From the NCBI GenBank assembly GCA_016926255.1, contig JAFGOY010000011.1, positions 62,001-126,000 on the forward strand: DNA of 64,000 bases, written 5' to 3'. Positions 1 through 15,000 of the stretch are shown here, piece after piece. The DNA comes from Anaerolineae bacterium. Lineage in GTDB: Bacteria; Chloroflexota; Anaerolineae; Aggregatilineales; UBA3940. The notes beneath the pieces are model-generated. The model ran no database searches and had not been told where the DNA came from. It was given only the letters and a program-made list of their open reading frames with translations. The position numbers and the translations under genes are program-made. Each line of letters begins with the position of its first letter. Positions within the stretch are counted from its first letter, which is position 1.

Positions 1-3000
1 GAAGGAAGTAACTCCGATGAGGGAACCATTAATAATGAAGAAGCCGCTGGTAGCGACGACGAAGAAGATGCCGCAGAGAACGAAGAAGAAACTGCTGATG
101 AGGAAGAAAATGCCGGTGAAGAACTCGGCCCTGACTTGGCCGAACCGGTACCGGTCGAGCCAGACCCGTATGTCACCCATAATGGCAGCAAGCACAGCTT
201 CACTAAAATACAGGATGCGGTTGATTTCGCTGACGATCACGAACCGGACGATGGCGTCATCTATATCGAGGGCGGCACTTTCAATGAAGATGTCATCATC
301 GATAATTTTTCCGACCTGACACTTGAAGGCGGCGTCAATGGCGAAGAGACAATCGTTAATGGCACCTTCACTATTTGTAACTCAATAAACATTCTCCTCA
401 ACAATATCACCTTCCTCGGCGATTTGTTCATTTCGGACTCATCAAATATTTCCATCAAGGGCACCGTCGATGATGACAAGATCACGGCTAACCTGGGCGG
501 AAACGTCGACAACCTGACGATTGATGGTGGAGATGGCAGTGACGATGTGACGATCAATTTGAACGGCACATCAAACAGCGCCAGAGCCCACGACAGCGGG
601 CGTTCGCCACCCGACAACGATACGCTGACAATCAACGCCACTGCTGCCAATGAGACGATCTATGTCGCCAACAATACGGTAACGGTTGGCACCGAGTCGG
701 TGGCTTACAATGGCGTCGAAACAGTTGCGGTCAACGGCATGGCCGGTGACGACCTGCTCGATATCGATTTCGACTCCGGCAACCCTATCCCGGTCGGTGG
801 GCTGGCTTATGATGGCGGGGATGGCTTCGATACTCTTGCCTCGCATGGTGGCAATTTCTTTGAAACGATCTACCGAGCCACTTCCGCCAGCTCCGGCTCG
901 ATCAGCTACGACGACTCGCTCGTCACTTACGCCAACATCGAACCGGCGACCTTTGATGGCCCCGGCGGATCGCTGATACTTGACCTGGACGACGGTGGAG
1001 CAGGTGATACCGATACCGTCGACAATGTGACGGTCAGCGATGACAACACCGAATACGTGACCGTCACCGGCACCGGCTTCGAGAATGTCAGCTTCAAGGA
1101 TTACACCTCGGTCACGATCAATACCAATATCGACGACGATAGCGTAGATATAAACTTCGACCAGGCGTTTGGCATGACCTCGCTGACCATCGAGTTGGGT
1201 GATGGCGACGACACGCTGACGCTGACCAGTGTTGCGGCTGGCGTTGACTATCTGTTTGATGGTGGCGCTGGCAGCGAGTCGCTGACGCTCGACCTGGATG
1301 GCGTGCTCGACGATGACGGCACCCCCGATGTCGATACTGTGACAGTAGGCGACGATGATACTGCGTGGGTGACGGTCACCGGCACCGGCTTTATCGATAC
1401 GTACGTTGCCAATATTGAGACGGTTACCGTCCAGACAGCAGACGAAATCGACGTTGTCGAGGTGGATTTCGATCAGGCGTTCGGCATGACCTCGCTGACC
1501 ATTGAGTTGGGTGATGGTGACGAGACACTGACGCTGACCAGCCTCTCGGCTGGCGTCGATTATCTGTTTGACGGCGGTGCTGGCAGTGAGTCTCTGACGC
1601 TCGACCTGGATGGTGTGTTCGACGATGATGGCACTGCCGACAGCGATGTTGTGACAATCGGCAGCGACGCGACCTGGGTATCGGTCACCGGCACCGGCTT
1701 TGTCGATACTTATATTGCCAATATCGAGACGGTCACCATCGATACAGGGGCCAACGCCGATACGGTTACCCTGAACTTCACCAACCGCCATGGAATGACC
1801 AATCTGGTCATTAATACCGGTACTGGTAACGATACGATTGACATCACCGATACACCGTCCGGGATGACCAGCATTACGGCCAACGCGGGGGCAGGCAGCG
1901 ATAGACTCTTCGGCCCGGCACTGGCTTCTACATTTACGATCAGCAGCCTGACCCTGTCCGGCGGTGGGCTGGGCAGCCCGGTTATCTGGTCGGGGATCGA
2001 AGTTCTCAACGGCGGCGCGGGCGGCGACACCTTCATTATAGATGCCAGCTTTACCGGTACGCTCTACGGCAACGGCGGAGCCGATATTTTCGACTTTGCC
2101 AACGGCGTTACCCTGACCGGCAGTCTGAATGGCGGTGCAGGCGGCGACCGGATCGACGCGGCGGATGTGGCAGCAGCGGCTACCGTCAACTTGAGCAGTG
2201 TGGGAGCCAATGGCTACACCGGCACGGTGGGCTTCATTACCGGCGGGTTCAGCAACATCGGCCAGTTTATCGCCAACGCAGCCCAGGCAGCGACCAACGC
2301 GCTGAACAGTGCGATCAACGCTGTAGCGACCTGGGTAGTTGACGCGACTCCGCAGTTAAATATTGCCGGGGTCCTGCTGGACTTCTCCAACTTCGGTAAC
2401 CTGGGCGGCGGCCCTGGCAGCGACACCTTCGATATCAACGGGGTGACCCTCGCAGGCAGCGTATCGGGCGGCGCGGGCACCAACGTGCTCGATCTGGCCG
2501 GTGCTACAGCGGCGCTCGCCATCGTGCTGACCGGGCTGGGTGCCAACACGGGCTTTGGCGGTACCGTCCCATCGGTGATCGCCGGTGGTTTCGATGACAT
2601 CAACGAGATTGTTGGGCGGGCAGCAGGCGGCGACTCGCTCACCGGGCGTGACGCGGCTGCCGGGTGGGTGCTGAACACCGCCTCGACCTATACCGATAAC
2701 GGACGGACGCTTACCTTCTCTGGATTCGATACCCTCAACGGCGGCGGTGGAGCCGATACATTCACGATTAATGGTGGAACATTTGACGCGGTTGATGGCG
2801 GCGGCGGTAACGATGTCTTTGGTATCAACGCCGGGACGATCACGACCCTTACCGGCGATACCGGGGCTGACACATTCCACTTCCTGGGTGGGACGATCAC
2901 CACCGCTTCGGGCGGTGATAACAACGACACCTTTAACCTGAACGTCGACTCGGCGGTCGCCACCGCGATCAGCGGCGACGCCGGGGATGACGATTTCAAT

Positions 3001-6000
3001 ATTAACGGCGTGAATTACCTTGCCAACCTGAACGGCGGTCTCGGTAACGACGACTTCATTTTCGACGCCGATGGTTCGCTGACTGGCAGCGTGACCGGCA
3101 GCGTGGGCACCAACGTGCTCAACCTCGCCAGCCAGACAGCGGCGCTCGCCGTCGTGCTGACCGGCCTTGGCGCTGGCACAAACACGGGCTTCAACGGCAC
3201 TGTTTCACCTGTTAGCGGTGGCTTCAACGATATCAACGAGATTATCGGGCGGGCGGCGGGCGGCGACACGCTCACCGGGCGCAACGCAACCGCCAACTGG
3301 GTGCTGAACGCTTCCTCGACCTACACCGACACCGCGCATATTGTGACCTTCTCCGGCTTCGATACCCTCAACGGCGGCAGTGGGGCCGATACCTACACGT
3401 TGAACGGTGGGACCTTCACGGCGGTCAACGGCAACGGCGGCAACGATGTCTTTGGCCTCAACGCTGGGACGATCACAGCCATTACCGGCAGCACCGGGGC
3501 CGATACATTCCACTTCCAGGGTGGGACGATCACCACTGCTTCGGGCGGTGCCGATAACGATACCTTCAATCTGAACGTCGACTCGGCGGTCGCCACCGCG
3601 ATCAGCGGCGACGCCGGGGCCGACACTTTCAATATTAATGGCGAATTGGCCGATGTTGCTTTCCTGGCCGACCTCAACGGCGGCGCGGGCAATGACAGTT
3701 TTGTCTTCGATGCCGACGGCGAGCTGACCGGCAGCATCCTTGGCGGCACCGGCATCGACACGCTGAATTATGCCGCATCCTCAAAGGGGCCGATCACCGT
3801 CGACACGATCTCGAACACCGCGTCGCTGGTATCAGGCAGTGTGGATCAGGTCGAGAACGTCACCGGCACCGGTGAGAACGACATCGTGTATTATGATGCC
3901 GACGATGGTGTCAACGGTTACTTCGATCCGAACGGCGGGGATGATACGATGGTGGTCTATGGCACGGCAGCCAGCGATACGTTCTTCGTCAGCGGGGCCG
4001 GGCCGGTCAACGTCAATGCCCTGAGCTATTCCTGGGCCAGCGGTGAGCTTGAAGTTCTCTACATGCTTGGCGACAACGGCAATGACAGTTTTACCATCGA
4101 CCAGGTTCAGTACCAGGTCTGGTATATCTGGGTAGAAGGACAGGGTGACGATGACACATTCAGTGTTACGCCTACCTTTGGGGGAGATCATATCTATCTG
4201 CGCGGCGGCGGCGGCGATGACTATGCGACCATCGACGCGATGGGCGAGGAAATCGACCGCGCCCCGCTGACCAGCCTCAGTCTTTTCTGGTACTCCGATG
4301 TCAACTACAACGACGCCACGTTGGAGCGCATCCGGATATTCGACTTCGACGTCGAGATGGACGAAGACTACGAGGAATCACGGCTGGTCGACGGGCTGGC
4401 CGGGCTGGCCGCCTCCGGTGCCTGGGCTTCCGACCTGATGGGGTATGACCTGTTCGCCTCCACGCTGCCCGCGATGGAATACTCGATGGGTTCGGCGCTG
4501 GGCCTGACGGAAATCATGCAGCTTCTCAGCACCTGGATCGACGATTGGGGCGACTGGGATGATCCCTGGATCGGCGAGGCACACCCAATGGCCAGCGATC
4601 TCGACGACTGGCTCGACGGATTCAACCGGACCGTCAACAGCGCCGACCCGTATTACGTGTTGAACACCTGGGCCGACAATGTCAGCCACGACATGTTGAT
4701 CGGCCATGAGGGTGCGGTTTCAAACTGGTGGTCTGACCTGCGCTATACCTTCGACCTGAAGGCGACGCGTACCCAGAATACCAACCTCGACATGGGAACT
4801 GCCGGTGCCGAGGCAAAGCTGGCCTTTGACGACCAGGCCAATTTCAACTTTACAACCAGCATGCTGGCCGATAACATGATGATCGCCGCCCGGCACAATG
4901 TCAACGGCGCGAACGGGTTCGGCATGGGCTACGATGCGATCCACGCCTGGATCGATCACCGCGAAAACAACTTCGACTTCGGCCTGCTGATCGGGCCGCT
5001 GGAGACGAATGTCGTCAATGGTATCTATGACCTCAATGCCTATGTGCTTGTCCAGCAGGTAACGGCTGGTCTGTCGCAAGGCGACGATTTCTGGCGCTAT
5101 GCCGACCTGAGCGCAGGGGCAACCAAGCCCATCAGTGAACTGGCGACAGTGTCGGTTGACAGCACCTTTACCCCTCCCGCCGGTTTCCCCGTGCCTGCCG
5201 AGTCACCGGCTGTCAACGGGCGCGATTATTTCTACGCATTCTTCCCGATCAACGTACTGCAGGACGGCCTCGACCTGTTTACCTACCAGTACTTTGAAAA
5301 CGTAGCGCCCGGCGCTTACGGTTCAGGCGATTATCTCCACGCTGACGAAGATACCAGTGTTTTCAGCAATCTGCCGCTCCTGCTCGACACCAACCCGTTC
5401 GACCTGATCGATTTTGGCCGCCTGACGATCCAGGATGTGACCCAACTGCTGGCCGAACTCGGTGCCTGGTTCGCCGACCTGAACGACACCGATATGTTGA
5501 GTTACATGGTTCCCTTTGCCCAGGACGTGTCGCTCAACGATGTGTTCAACTATGGATTGGCCTTCCTCGAAGATTTTCTGCGCCCGGTGCTGCTCTCCGA
5601 TGACCCCATCGACCTGAGCGGTAACGAGAACGGCCAGACGGTGAGTTTCGCCATCGAATTGTACAAGACTCACCTTGTTGGCAACCCGCCGGATGAGGAT
5701 TTTCTCCAGAAGATCGACATCTTTACCCTCAACTATAACTGCACCTTCGGTGCCAACATTTCCGACACTGCCGGGCTGCTGTCCGCGTTGAATGCCGCGC
5801 TGGACATCACCGTCACAGAGGCATATGACCCGGACTATACCGAAGACGACACGACATGGAACTGGAACGAGGTGCTGGCCTTCGGTACGATTACGGTCAA
5901 CGGCAACACCTACCTGACGCTAACCACGCTCACCAATTACGAATACGAAGTTATAGAAATCCCGATCTACGATCCCGCCGATCTGACCAATCCTGAGGGC

Positions 6001-9000
6001 TACGAAGAACACCGCGTCAACCAGTGGATTAATTATTTCAGTGTGTCCAATACCAGCAGTGCCGCCCGCACAGTCACCGGGATGGCGGCGCTGTCGTCCA
6101 GCGAGAGCCAGGCTACCGGCTACGAGTCGCTCCAGAGGGTCGCCATTATCCTGTCGTCGCTGCTGCCGATGACGGTCGCCGTCCATTATGACAATACCCA
6201 GCAGAAGATTTACTTCGGCACCGCCACTGATATCCCCGGTGGAGACGACGCGACCGAGGCCCTGAACTGGACGCACCAGATCGAGATCGACACCCTGCTT
6301 GACCTGTCGCTCGACCTGGATGCCTTCTACCAACTGACCGGCAGCACCGACTTGACGCTAACCTCTGACCTGACCTTCAATCTGCTGCCCGGCATCGACC
6401 TGAACCCGACCCCTACCCTGTCGATCGAAGTCGCGCCCGGTGTCGTGCAGTACGACAGCAATGTTTACCCGGTCAACTCGATCTACAACGGCCAGGTAGC
6501 CGAAACCCTCTCCTTCCAGCTTGTCGCGGTTGAAGACGATGCCGGAACGAAGACCAGCCATTCGATCAGCGTGACTGTCACACCAACAACGGTGACGGGA
6601 CACCCGGAATACGCGCTGATCGATCTCTCCGACAACGTCACCAACGCCGACCTGCTGGCCGATGTCCAGGCCGCGCTCAAGCGGGCGCTAGAAAACGCCA
6701 AAGACGCCGACGGTAACTCGCTGGGCTACGACGAAAACGATATCACCGTTGCCTTTGGCTCCAACACAACCGCCGAATACATCGAACTGGTTTTCACCGC
6801 CGCAGGTGACCCGATTGATGGGGTTTCCCTGTATGGTTATTACGAACAGCCCTCACCGCTGCCGCTTGACGGCGTGCTGGGCGATACGCTGGACTTCACG
6901 CTGATCCTTGACGGCACGGCGCATTCGATCAGTGTTGCCAGCGATGGAACGAATGTCAATCTCGAAAACCTGCGGGCCGACATCGAATCCGCACTGGATG
7001 CGGCACTGGGTGTCGACATCGTCGATGTGAATATTCATAATGAAGATGATGTCAAGGGCTATGTGACCTTCACTACCGATCTGGCGAAGCTGCCCAATAC
7101 CACCTACCTGGCAACCGGATCGCTGCTGCGCAAGAAAGTCGAAGTGACCGGGCAAACAGCACTCACCGGACAGATCGCCGATGGCGACTCGCTCGAATTT
7201 TCGGTCAGTGTCTACATTTATAACAGCGACAAGGCCGAACAGGTTTACCAGGCACTCGATATTACGATTGTGGGCGGCGCACTTGGCCCGACGACCGACA
7301 ACACCACCTTTGACGACCTGATAGCCGATATCCAGACTGAAATCAACGCGGCGCTGGCGTTGATCGATGCCGAATCGGAGTACTCGGTTGATGCCAGCGA
7401 CGTGGTCGCACGGGGAACGCTGGTCAATTACGCCTCACTTTCCTTTGAAGCAGCCCCCGGCGCATATACGATGGTGCTGGTTCCCCAGAATGAGAGCGAC
7501 CCGTTTGTCACCGAATTGGGCTATATCCCCTCGGCTACAGCCGGGTACGCCTTCTCCCCGGCGGTTGTCTCTCCGTCATACGGGCACGGTGTCGATACCT
7601 ACCAACTGACCGGCGACACGACTTTTACCCTCGTCGTTGACGGGGTGGATGTCCCCGTGACCGTCACCCAGGCATCGACTTCCACCAACACCGACATTTA
7701 CGATCTGATCCTCGATATCCAGGCGGCGGTCAACACGGCGCTGGTCGGCCAGGGGTTCAATGCCTACGATGTAGTCGTTGAGCTGACCGGCGAGTCGGGC
7801 GGCTACGAGCAGGTAGGCTTTTCCTACGGTGCGACGGCAGGAAATACTGCCCCGGCGCTGCATCTGCGGGACGTGGTCGATACCGACCCGATGTATACCG
7901 ATCTGGGTTACGCTGACCGCGACCAGGTCGCCAAGACATACACTACAGACCTGTTCATTATAACCCCTCCCAGCGAGAGCACCCTGAGCGGCAGCTTCAC
8001 GGCATCGGTGCCGGGCGGCGGCGTGGTCGACCTGGGGACGGCGCGCTACGGCTTCCTCGGTTTCGATATCGGCTTTGATGCCGACAGCGACCTCGACATT
8101 CAGGGCAACAGCGCCCTGACGCTTGATGGTGGAGAAGCCTATCTCACCAACCTGCAACACGAACTGGAACGCGGCGATATTGAGGCAATCACGGCGGCGG
8201 TTGTCGAAGGCTACGGCGAGATCGTCATCAGCCAGATTACCAACGTCGACGAAGGTCTGGTAGCCGACAATACCGTCGAGATCACCTTCCGCGTGCCGGA
8301 AACGGGCCAGATCGACTGGACAGGCGATGCGGTACCGGCTCTCTACGCGTCCGATCCGAACAACCCACCGCTCGGTTCCGGCCCATCGGTGACTGTCACC
8401 GGCAGCGGCAGCGGCCCATCGATCTTCGAGCACTTCACTGGCTTCGACGCTGATACAATCGTGATTGGCCTCGACGCGGTTTCTGACGTCTATTTCAAGG
8501 GGTTGGAGAACGGCGCAGCAGGCACCAGTATCCTGACTTCCGGACTGCCCTTCATCGAGCAAAGTGTGGTCGATCTGCTTGGCCTTCGTGACAACTTCAT
8601 CCCGATTTTGCAGGAGATCGCCAGTAAAGAGAACCTGACGCTTGGTGCGCTCAGTGCCAACATGCGCGGCCTCTTCGGTGATGCCAATGTCGCTTTCTCC
8701 TATGATGGCGGCGGTGCTGGCTCTCTGCCTGCCCTTATGCTCAATCTGGCCTACCGGGTCATTGACGATATCAGCATCCCGCTCGACGTTTACCTCGAAA
8801 AGATGGTCAACCTCTCCCCGACCCCCGGTCTGGAGAATCTGGCGGAGATCGAACGGCTGATCGGCGTCAACAGCGCCGGGGATGTCAACATCCACGTCAA
8901 CGCGCTGCTCGACCTGGTCTTCGGCATCCAGTTCGAGGATGACTACAACGGCGATGGGAGCGCCACCACCGACGACACCGATTACGCGCCCTTCCTTTAT

Positions 9001-12000
9001 ACGGGTGCCGGGGGCAGCAAGCTTACCGCCGACGTCAATATCACCGGTTCCGACCTTGACTTCATGGCCCAGATGGGGGCGATGACGATCACGGTGCAGG
9101 ATGGTTCGGCCACGCTGAACGCCTCCTTCGAAACGACCCTCTCCGACGGCGATGACGAGCGGGTGTACCTGCTCGACCGGGGTGCGGGAACCGTCGAAGA
9201 CCCTTACCGGTATGGCATCGACGGCTCTCCTGACTACGCTGCCTTCTGGGGCGAGATCACCTCTCAGAACGATGCGGTATCGGTCACCGGCACACCAAGC
9301 GCCTACCTGCACATGTTCAACAGCAGCGGCGAAGATATCGGTGAGTTGGAGATCGAGATCAGCAGTCTGGAAAACTACCTGAACAATGCCAGCCCGGCGG
9401 TCTCATTCCCAACCAACACTGTCGATAGAGACGCTCTTTCAGCCGGTATCAGCGTGCTGACGCTGCTGATGAACGGCGACGTGGTAATCGACGGGCTGGA
9501 ACTGCTGCTCGACTATTATCAGCAGGCATTGAACGAGGTAGTCTACTATCCCGATGGCCGCGACCTGATCCCGATCATCGGCAATGCGCTGCTGACCGAG
9601 CAGATCGCACAGTTCGTCGAGAACTTCAAGGACGACCTGCTGGCCTATCTCTCATACCTCTTGCCCGGCGCGGAGGAAACCACCGTCGTCGATATCGTCA
9701 AGGATACGCTGTGGCGCGTGTTTGGCGACAGCAACCTCACCTACAACGACGGTTTGGGTGGAATTTACGGCGACCTCAACATCCTGGGAGACACCGACGG
9801 CGATGGCGGCATCGACACCGACGACGTCCAGGTTTACGGTGACGGCGGACTGGGCGTCTGCCAGGCTGGCGACGATGCCTGCTATTATGAGATGCTGCTC
9901 GAAGGCGCAATGACCGTGCTGATCCCCTTCGACCTGGGTATTCCGTCGCTGAAGATCACCGATTTCACGCAGTCGAGCAGCGATACGGCAGACCCGCTGT
10001 GGGTGGCGCTTGAGTTCTCCTGGGCGCTGCTGTTCAGCTTCGGGGTGAGCATTACCGACGGCTTCTTCGTCAATACCCATACCGACGATATTTCCTCTGC
10101 CAACCATACCGACGATGACGAGATCAATATCGAAGTCCGCGCCTATATTTTCGAAGCGGGAATGACCTGGGCCAACCTCGATCCGGATGATGCCGGGAAG
10201 ACCGGCGTCGACCTGGCCACTCAGCCTGCCGGGGCGAAAATGTGGGTGATTCCCTGCCGCGTTGACTTCTCGCTGGGGCCCAATTACAGCTATACGATTT
10301 TGAGCGAGGGCGAACGGACGAACGTCCCGATCCTCGATTACCCGTATTACGCCGCTACCGGCATCCTCACGACTGAAAACAACGAGAACAACATGCCCGG
10401 CGGCTGGGACGATATGCCCGACGACCCGGACGACGAAGTAAACGCCGACGACGACTCGCCCGGCACCTACCTCTACATCAACTGGTCGGTCGACCTGGTC
10501 GACCCCAGCGGCGAAGGTCAACTGACCTTCACCGAACTGTTGTCAAAGTCAACCGAGGCTGAAGACCTGGTGCATGTGACGATGAGCGATGGCTCAGGCG
10601 TCCGCATCAAGTTCGATATTCAGACAGCGGTCGACTACTTTGTACAGTATCTCGGTCTCGACCCCGACACCCCGCTCATCCCGGCGATGGGTATGTCGAT
10701 GTTCATCACCTGGGACCTCGACCCGAACCATGACGTTTTTGTTCAGGCATACCATGCTTACGTCGATGTTGGTTCGTTTATATCCGACCTGATCGGGCCG
10801 TTCTTCTCCGTTTTCAGCAATGTCCTCCAGGCATTCGACTGGCTGCTCAAGCCCACCGAACCTGACCAGGGTCTGTTATACCTGCCGCTCCCCATTATTT
10901 CGGATTTCATGGGTGAAGATTACAGCCTGATCGACCTGATCCTGGAATTCGACATCGATCCACGCATCACGCTGGCGATTAAAGCGATTGACCTGATCAA
11001 CCGGTTGGCCTGGACGGTACTCGATACCGTGCGCACGGATGAAACCACCGGTACGATGCGCTTCTACTACGGGCATTTTGACCTGTTAGGCGTGACGACT
11101 GCCGCAAAAGGCACCTACGACGCCAGTCAAAAAGTCAATGAGAGCAGCAAGTCGATGCAATCTGCTGATATGGAGGGTTCGCCCGACGGCAAACCCTCGA
11201 CGTCAGAAGTAATCGATATGCTGCTTACGGCGGCGTCTTGGGTCAGTTTCCCGATTCTTCAAGACCCCAATACGCTGATCTACCTGTTGATGGGCGATTA
11301 CGAGAAGATCACGATGCTCTCGGTCAACCTGCCGAAGCTCGAATTTGACTTCATGTTCGGCGGCGAGTTTGCCATCTTCCCGCCGCTGTATGTCGACCTG
11401 CACCTCGGTTTTGGCGCGGCAATCGAAATGGGCTGGGGGTACGATGCCTACGGGCTGGTCAAGATGGTGCAGTCCGGCAACCCGCTTGACCTTATCGACT
11501 GCTTCTTCTTATACGATGTGAATCCTGAAACCGGCGAAGACCGGCCCGAACTGACGCTTTATGGCGAGTTGGTCGCCGGAGCGTCGCTCGACGTGGTCGT
11601 AGCGAAAGCGGGGGTCGAAGGTGGTCTGGTCACCGAGGTTGAATTCAACCTGTACGACCCCGACGGTGACGGTCGGGTGCGCATGTCCGACTTTATTTAC
11701 ATCATAGAGGAGTCGGCCAGCCTCTTCGACGTGTCGTTCACCGGGCGCTGGTACTTCAAAGCATACATTGAAGTCCTGTGGGGCCTGTGGAGTGAAGAGC
11801 TTTACCTGGGCGAAGGCACACTGTTCGAACTGGAACTTGAGCAGTCGCCGGTACCGTTCCTGGCTACCCTGAACGAAGATACCGGCGAGCTGCGGCTCAA
11901 CATCGGCACCAATGCCTCCGACCGCGTTTACTACAACATTGACGATGGTGACGAGCGCTACTACCTGACCCAGTCCGGTGGCACGATTACAATCTGGTAC

Positions 12001-15000
12001 GACGGCAACAACGATGGTGACCTTGACGATAACCTCCAGGACGACTTCCACCGCGAATATACCGGCGTGACCAACATTGTCGGCTATGCCGGTAACGGCA
12101 ACGATATTGTCCGGGCGGACGGGATCGGGCCGGATGGCGTCACCTTGCTGGGCGGTGCGGTCACCGTGCCGTTCGAACTGCGCGGCGGCCTGGGCAATGA
12201 TATCCTGATCGGAGGGAGCGGCGACGACGAGATTTACGGCGATCCGGGCAATGACGAAATTTACGGATCGGATGGTGCCGATTCCCTGTACGGCAACGAG
12301 GGCAACGATACGCTGTACGGTAACGCTGGACATGACGTGCTGTATGGACATTCCGGAAATGACTCCGTAAGCGGCGGTGTCGGTGATGACACCATCAACG
12401 GTGGTGAGAACAACGACCTGCTGTACGGCGGTGACGGTGATGATACGTTCGAGTTTGACGCCAACTGGGGCTACGACAAAGTCGACGATGACGGCGGCAC
12501 CGACATCTGGGACTTCTCCTCGCTGCGGGCCGATATCAACGTGTTCGTCGACAATGACTCCGGCGGCGTGGCCCGTACGGTTGCGGCACAGCTGTCCTCA
12601 CCGATTGCCGATGAATCAACCCCGCCGACCCCGGTCGATCCTGACCCCGGTGACAGCACCTCGTTCCTGGCAGCTACCCCGGCCAGCCCGTTGAGCGGCG
12701 TATCGCTGCCGTTGAACTACGTCTGGTACGAACAGCTTGGGGCCGCGCCCGGCGCAGATGGCTTCCATATCGAAAAGTTCGTGGGCGGCTACGGCTCCGA
12801 CAGCTTCCACATTAGCTACGAAAATACCGTCGATCAGGCTACCGGCCTGCCCCAGACGATGACCGTCACGCTGGATGGCTACAAAGGGTCAGATGACTAC
12901 ATCGTCCACTTCAACGAAAATGCCCTGGTCGCGACGTTCAACGTCGTGATCAACGATACCGGCAACATCTGGAACCACGACGTAGCGATTGCCTACGGCA
13001 CCGATCTTGACGACGATGCAGCCAACAACCGTATCATCAATCTGACCGAGCAGCAGGTCTGGATGGACATCCAGGCGTTTACGTACTCACAGAACCCGCC
13101 CGGCAGCGGAGACCCGGCAACCATCGAAGCGGTTGAAGTCTACGGGCAGGACGGCGACGACGATATCTACGTCCACAGCACCTATGGACGGCTGGCCGTC
13201 AACGGCGATCCCGCCCCAGAGAAGATCATCAATGCGCTGGTGTGCGGCGAAAACGGCAGCGACCTGGTATGGGTCGGGCAGCAGTATCCCAGCTACACCC
13301 CCGGCAGCCCGCCCAACAACATCCCGTCAGCAGCATCTGATGACAGCGCGATCACACTCGACGACATCAACAGCCAGCTTGTTGTCCGCGATGGTGGTAC
13401 CGATGTGGGCAGCGACGACTGGCTGATTATCGATGACAGCGGTGACATAAACGGCACCGAGCAGCCCGGCGAACTGACCGATACCTGGCTCACCGGCCTG
13501 GAATTGGACTACGGCATCAATTACAACGGGCAGGAAAACATCGAACTGCGGATGGGGCCGAGCGCCGACGTGCTCGACGTGACCCGCACACATGACGGCG
13601 ACACGCTGATTTACGGCGGCTGGGGTGCTGACATTATCCGGCTGGCCGATGCCGTTACGCTGCGCGGTTTCATCGACGGGGCCGATCACAGCGATACAGT
13701 CGACGGGGCCGGTAACGCCAACGACAACGATACACTTGACTACAGCGCCTACACGACGCCGCTGCACTTCTATCTCGATGATATCAGCATGCTGGCGGGT
13801 GGTACCGTTCAGAACGGCTTCTACGGACGTGAGGTCGGCTTCCCTGGCTTCGGCTACACCCTCGACGAGGCGACGCTCCAGGGCTGGGACGACGCGGCCA
13901 TGACCGCTTTCGAAGGGTTCTTTACCCACATTAATACGCTGATCGGCGGTGCGGTCGATATGACGACTGGCCTGCTTCACGCCGATACGCTCACCATTGA
14001 CCGTGACCTGAAAGATACCGCCACCGGTGACGACCGCGCGGCGGCGATCTGGGCAATCCAGCAGGTAATCGACGGTGTCGATGTGATGGCCTCGACCTTC
14101 AATACATACAGCCACCTGGACGATGCTCGTCTCATCGACCAGATACTCGCTTTCCTCAAGATCGAGACGATTGAGGCCGGTGACGAGGACGACACATTCA
14201 CCCTCACCGGCACGCAGGCAGGCAATATCTACGGCAATGCCGACGACGACGCCTTCCGATTCAATGATGGCGCGACCTTCGACGGCCTGCTTGACGGCTC
14301 CGGCGGTGGTAACACGCTCAACTTCAAGCCATACACCACGCCAATCGAGGTTGATCTGACCACCGGCACCGCGCTGGCGGGTGGCGTTACGACTGTGGTT
14401 GCCAATATCCTGGCGATTGTCGGCGGCCTGGCAGATGACGTCCTCACCGGCGACAACGGCGATAACATTATCATCGGCAACGGCGGCAGCGACATCATGA
14501 CCGGCGGCACCGGGGCCGATATCTACGGTTTCGAAGATGGCTGGGGCATCAACGATCAAGTCATCGAAGCGACCTTCGGCGATGGTGATACATTTGACTT
14601 CTCGGCACAGTACGCCGCGCTGACCTTCGACCTGCAAAGCCTTGACGGTACGTTCGCCAACTTCCAGGCAGCGGCGGTGGCGGTGGTCTTCACGATTTAC
14701 ACGGTGGGCAGCGCGTTGGTCGCCACCGACTCGACCAATACGGTCACCCACAACGGCATCAACGTCGAAAACCTGATCGGCGGCACGGGAGACGACGACT
14801 TCATCTTCCGCACTGACGGCGTTTTAGGCGGCACCATTCAGGGCTTCACCGGGCACGATACGCTCGATTACTCAGCTTACGATACCGCGCGCCTGCTGCA
14901 TCTGACAGGGATCGGCACCAACGATGGATTCATGGGGCTTGACGAGACGTTGAGCGGGGCCAGCACCACCGGTTTCGACGACATCGACGAAATTGTCGGC

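Larger units (their letters stand above)
4200..11900 (+). other. Mostly non-repetitive core of the giant protein
   Basis: About 2,560 residues with little RTX character separate the N-terminal repeats from the long RTX array. The region is richer in Trp, Tyr, Phe, Leu and Met and includes helical-looking stretches (4380-4700). At roughly 5638, 6502, 6886, 7186 and 7615 there are five loosely similar units: a beta segment of the type 'DTLDFTLILDG', then 'DL-ADI(Q/E)-A(L/V)N-AL', then another strand pair. Three EF-hand-like loops lie at 8941, 9790 and 11656. I do not recognise a named catalytic domain. It may be a ligand-binding or assembly domain; its function is unknown. Confidence 0.6.

Noticed and set aside
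1-136. Start of the giant gene at the TTG at 136
   Set aside because: The same frame is open and acidic from base 1, and no ribosome-binding site precedes 136; the true start is upstream of the window.
8941-11691. Cellulosomal dockerin domain
   Set aside because: The loops match the calcium motif but are hundreds of residues apart instead of two within about 60 residues, and no cohesin or glycoside hydrolase is present.
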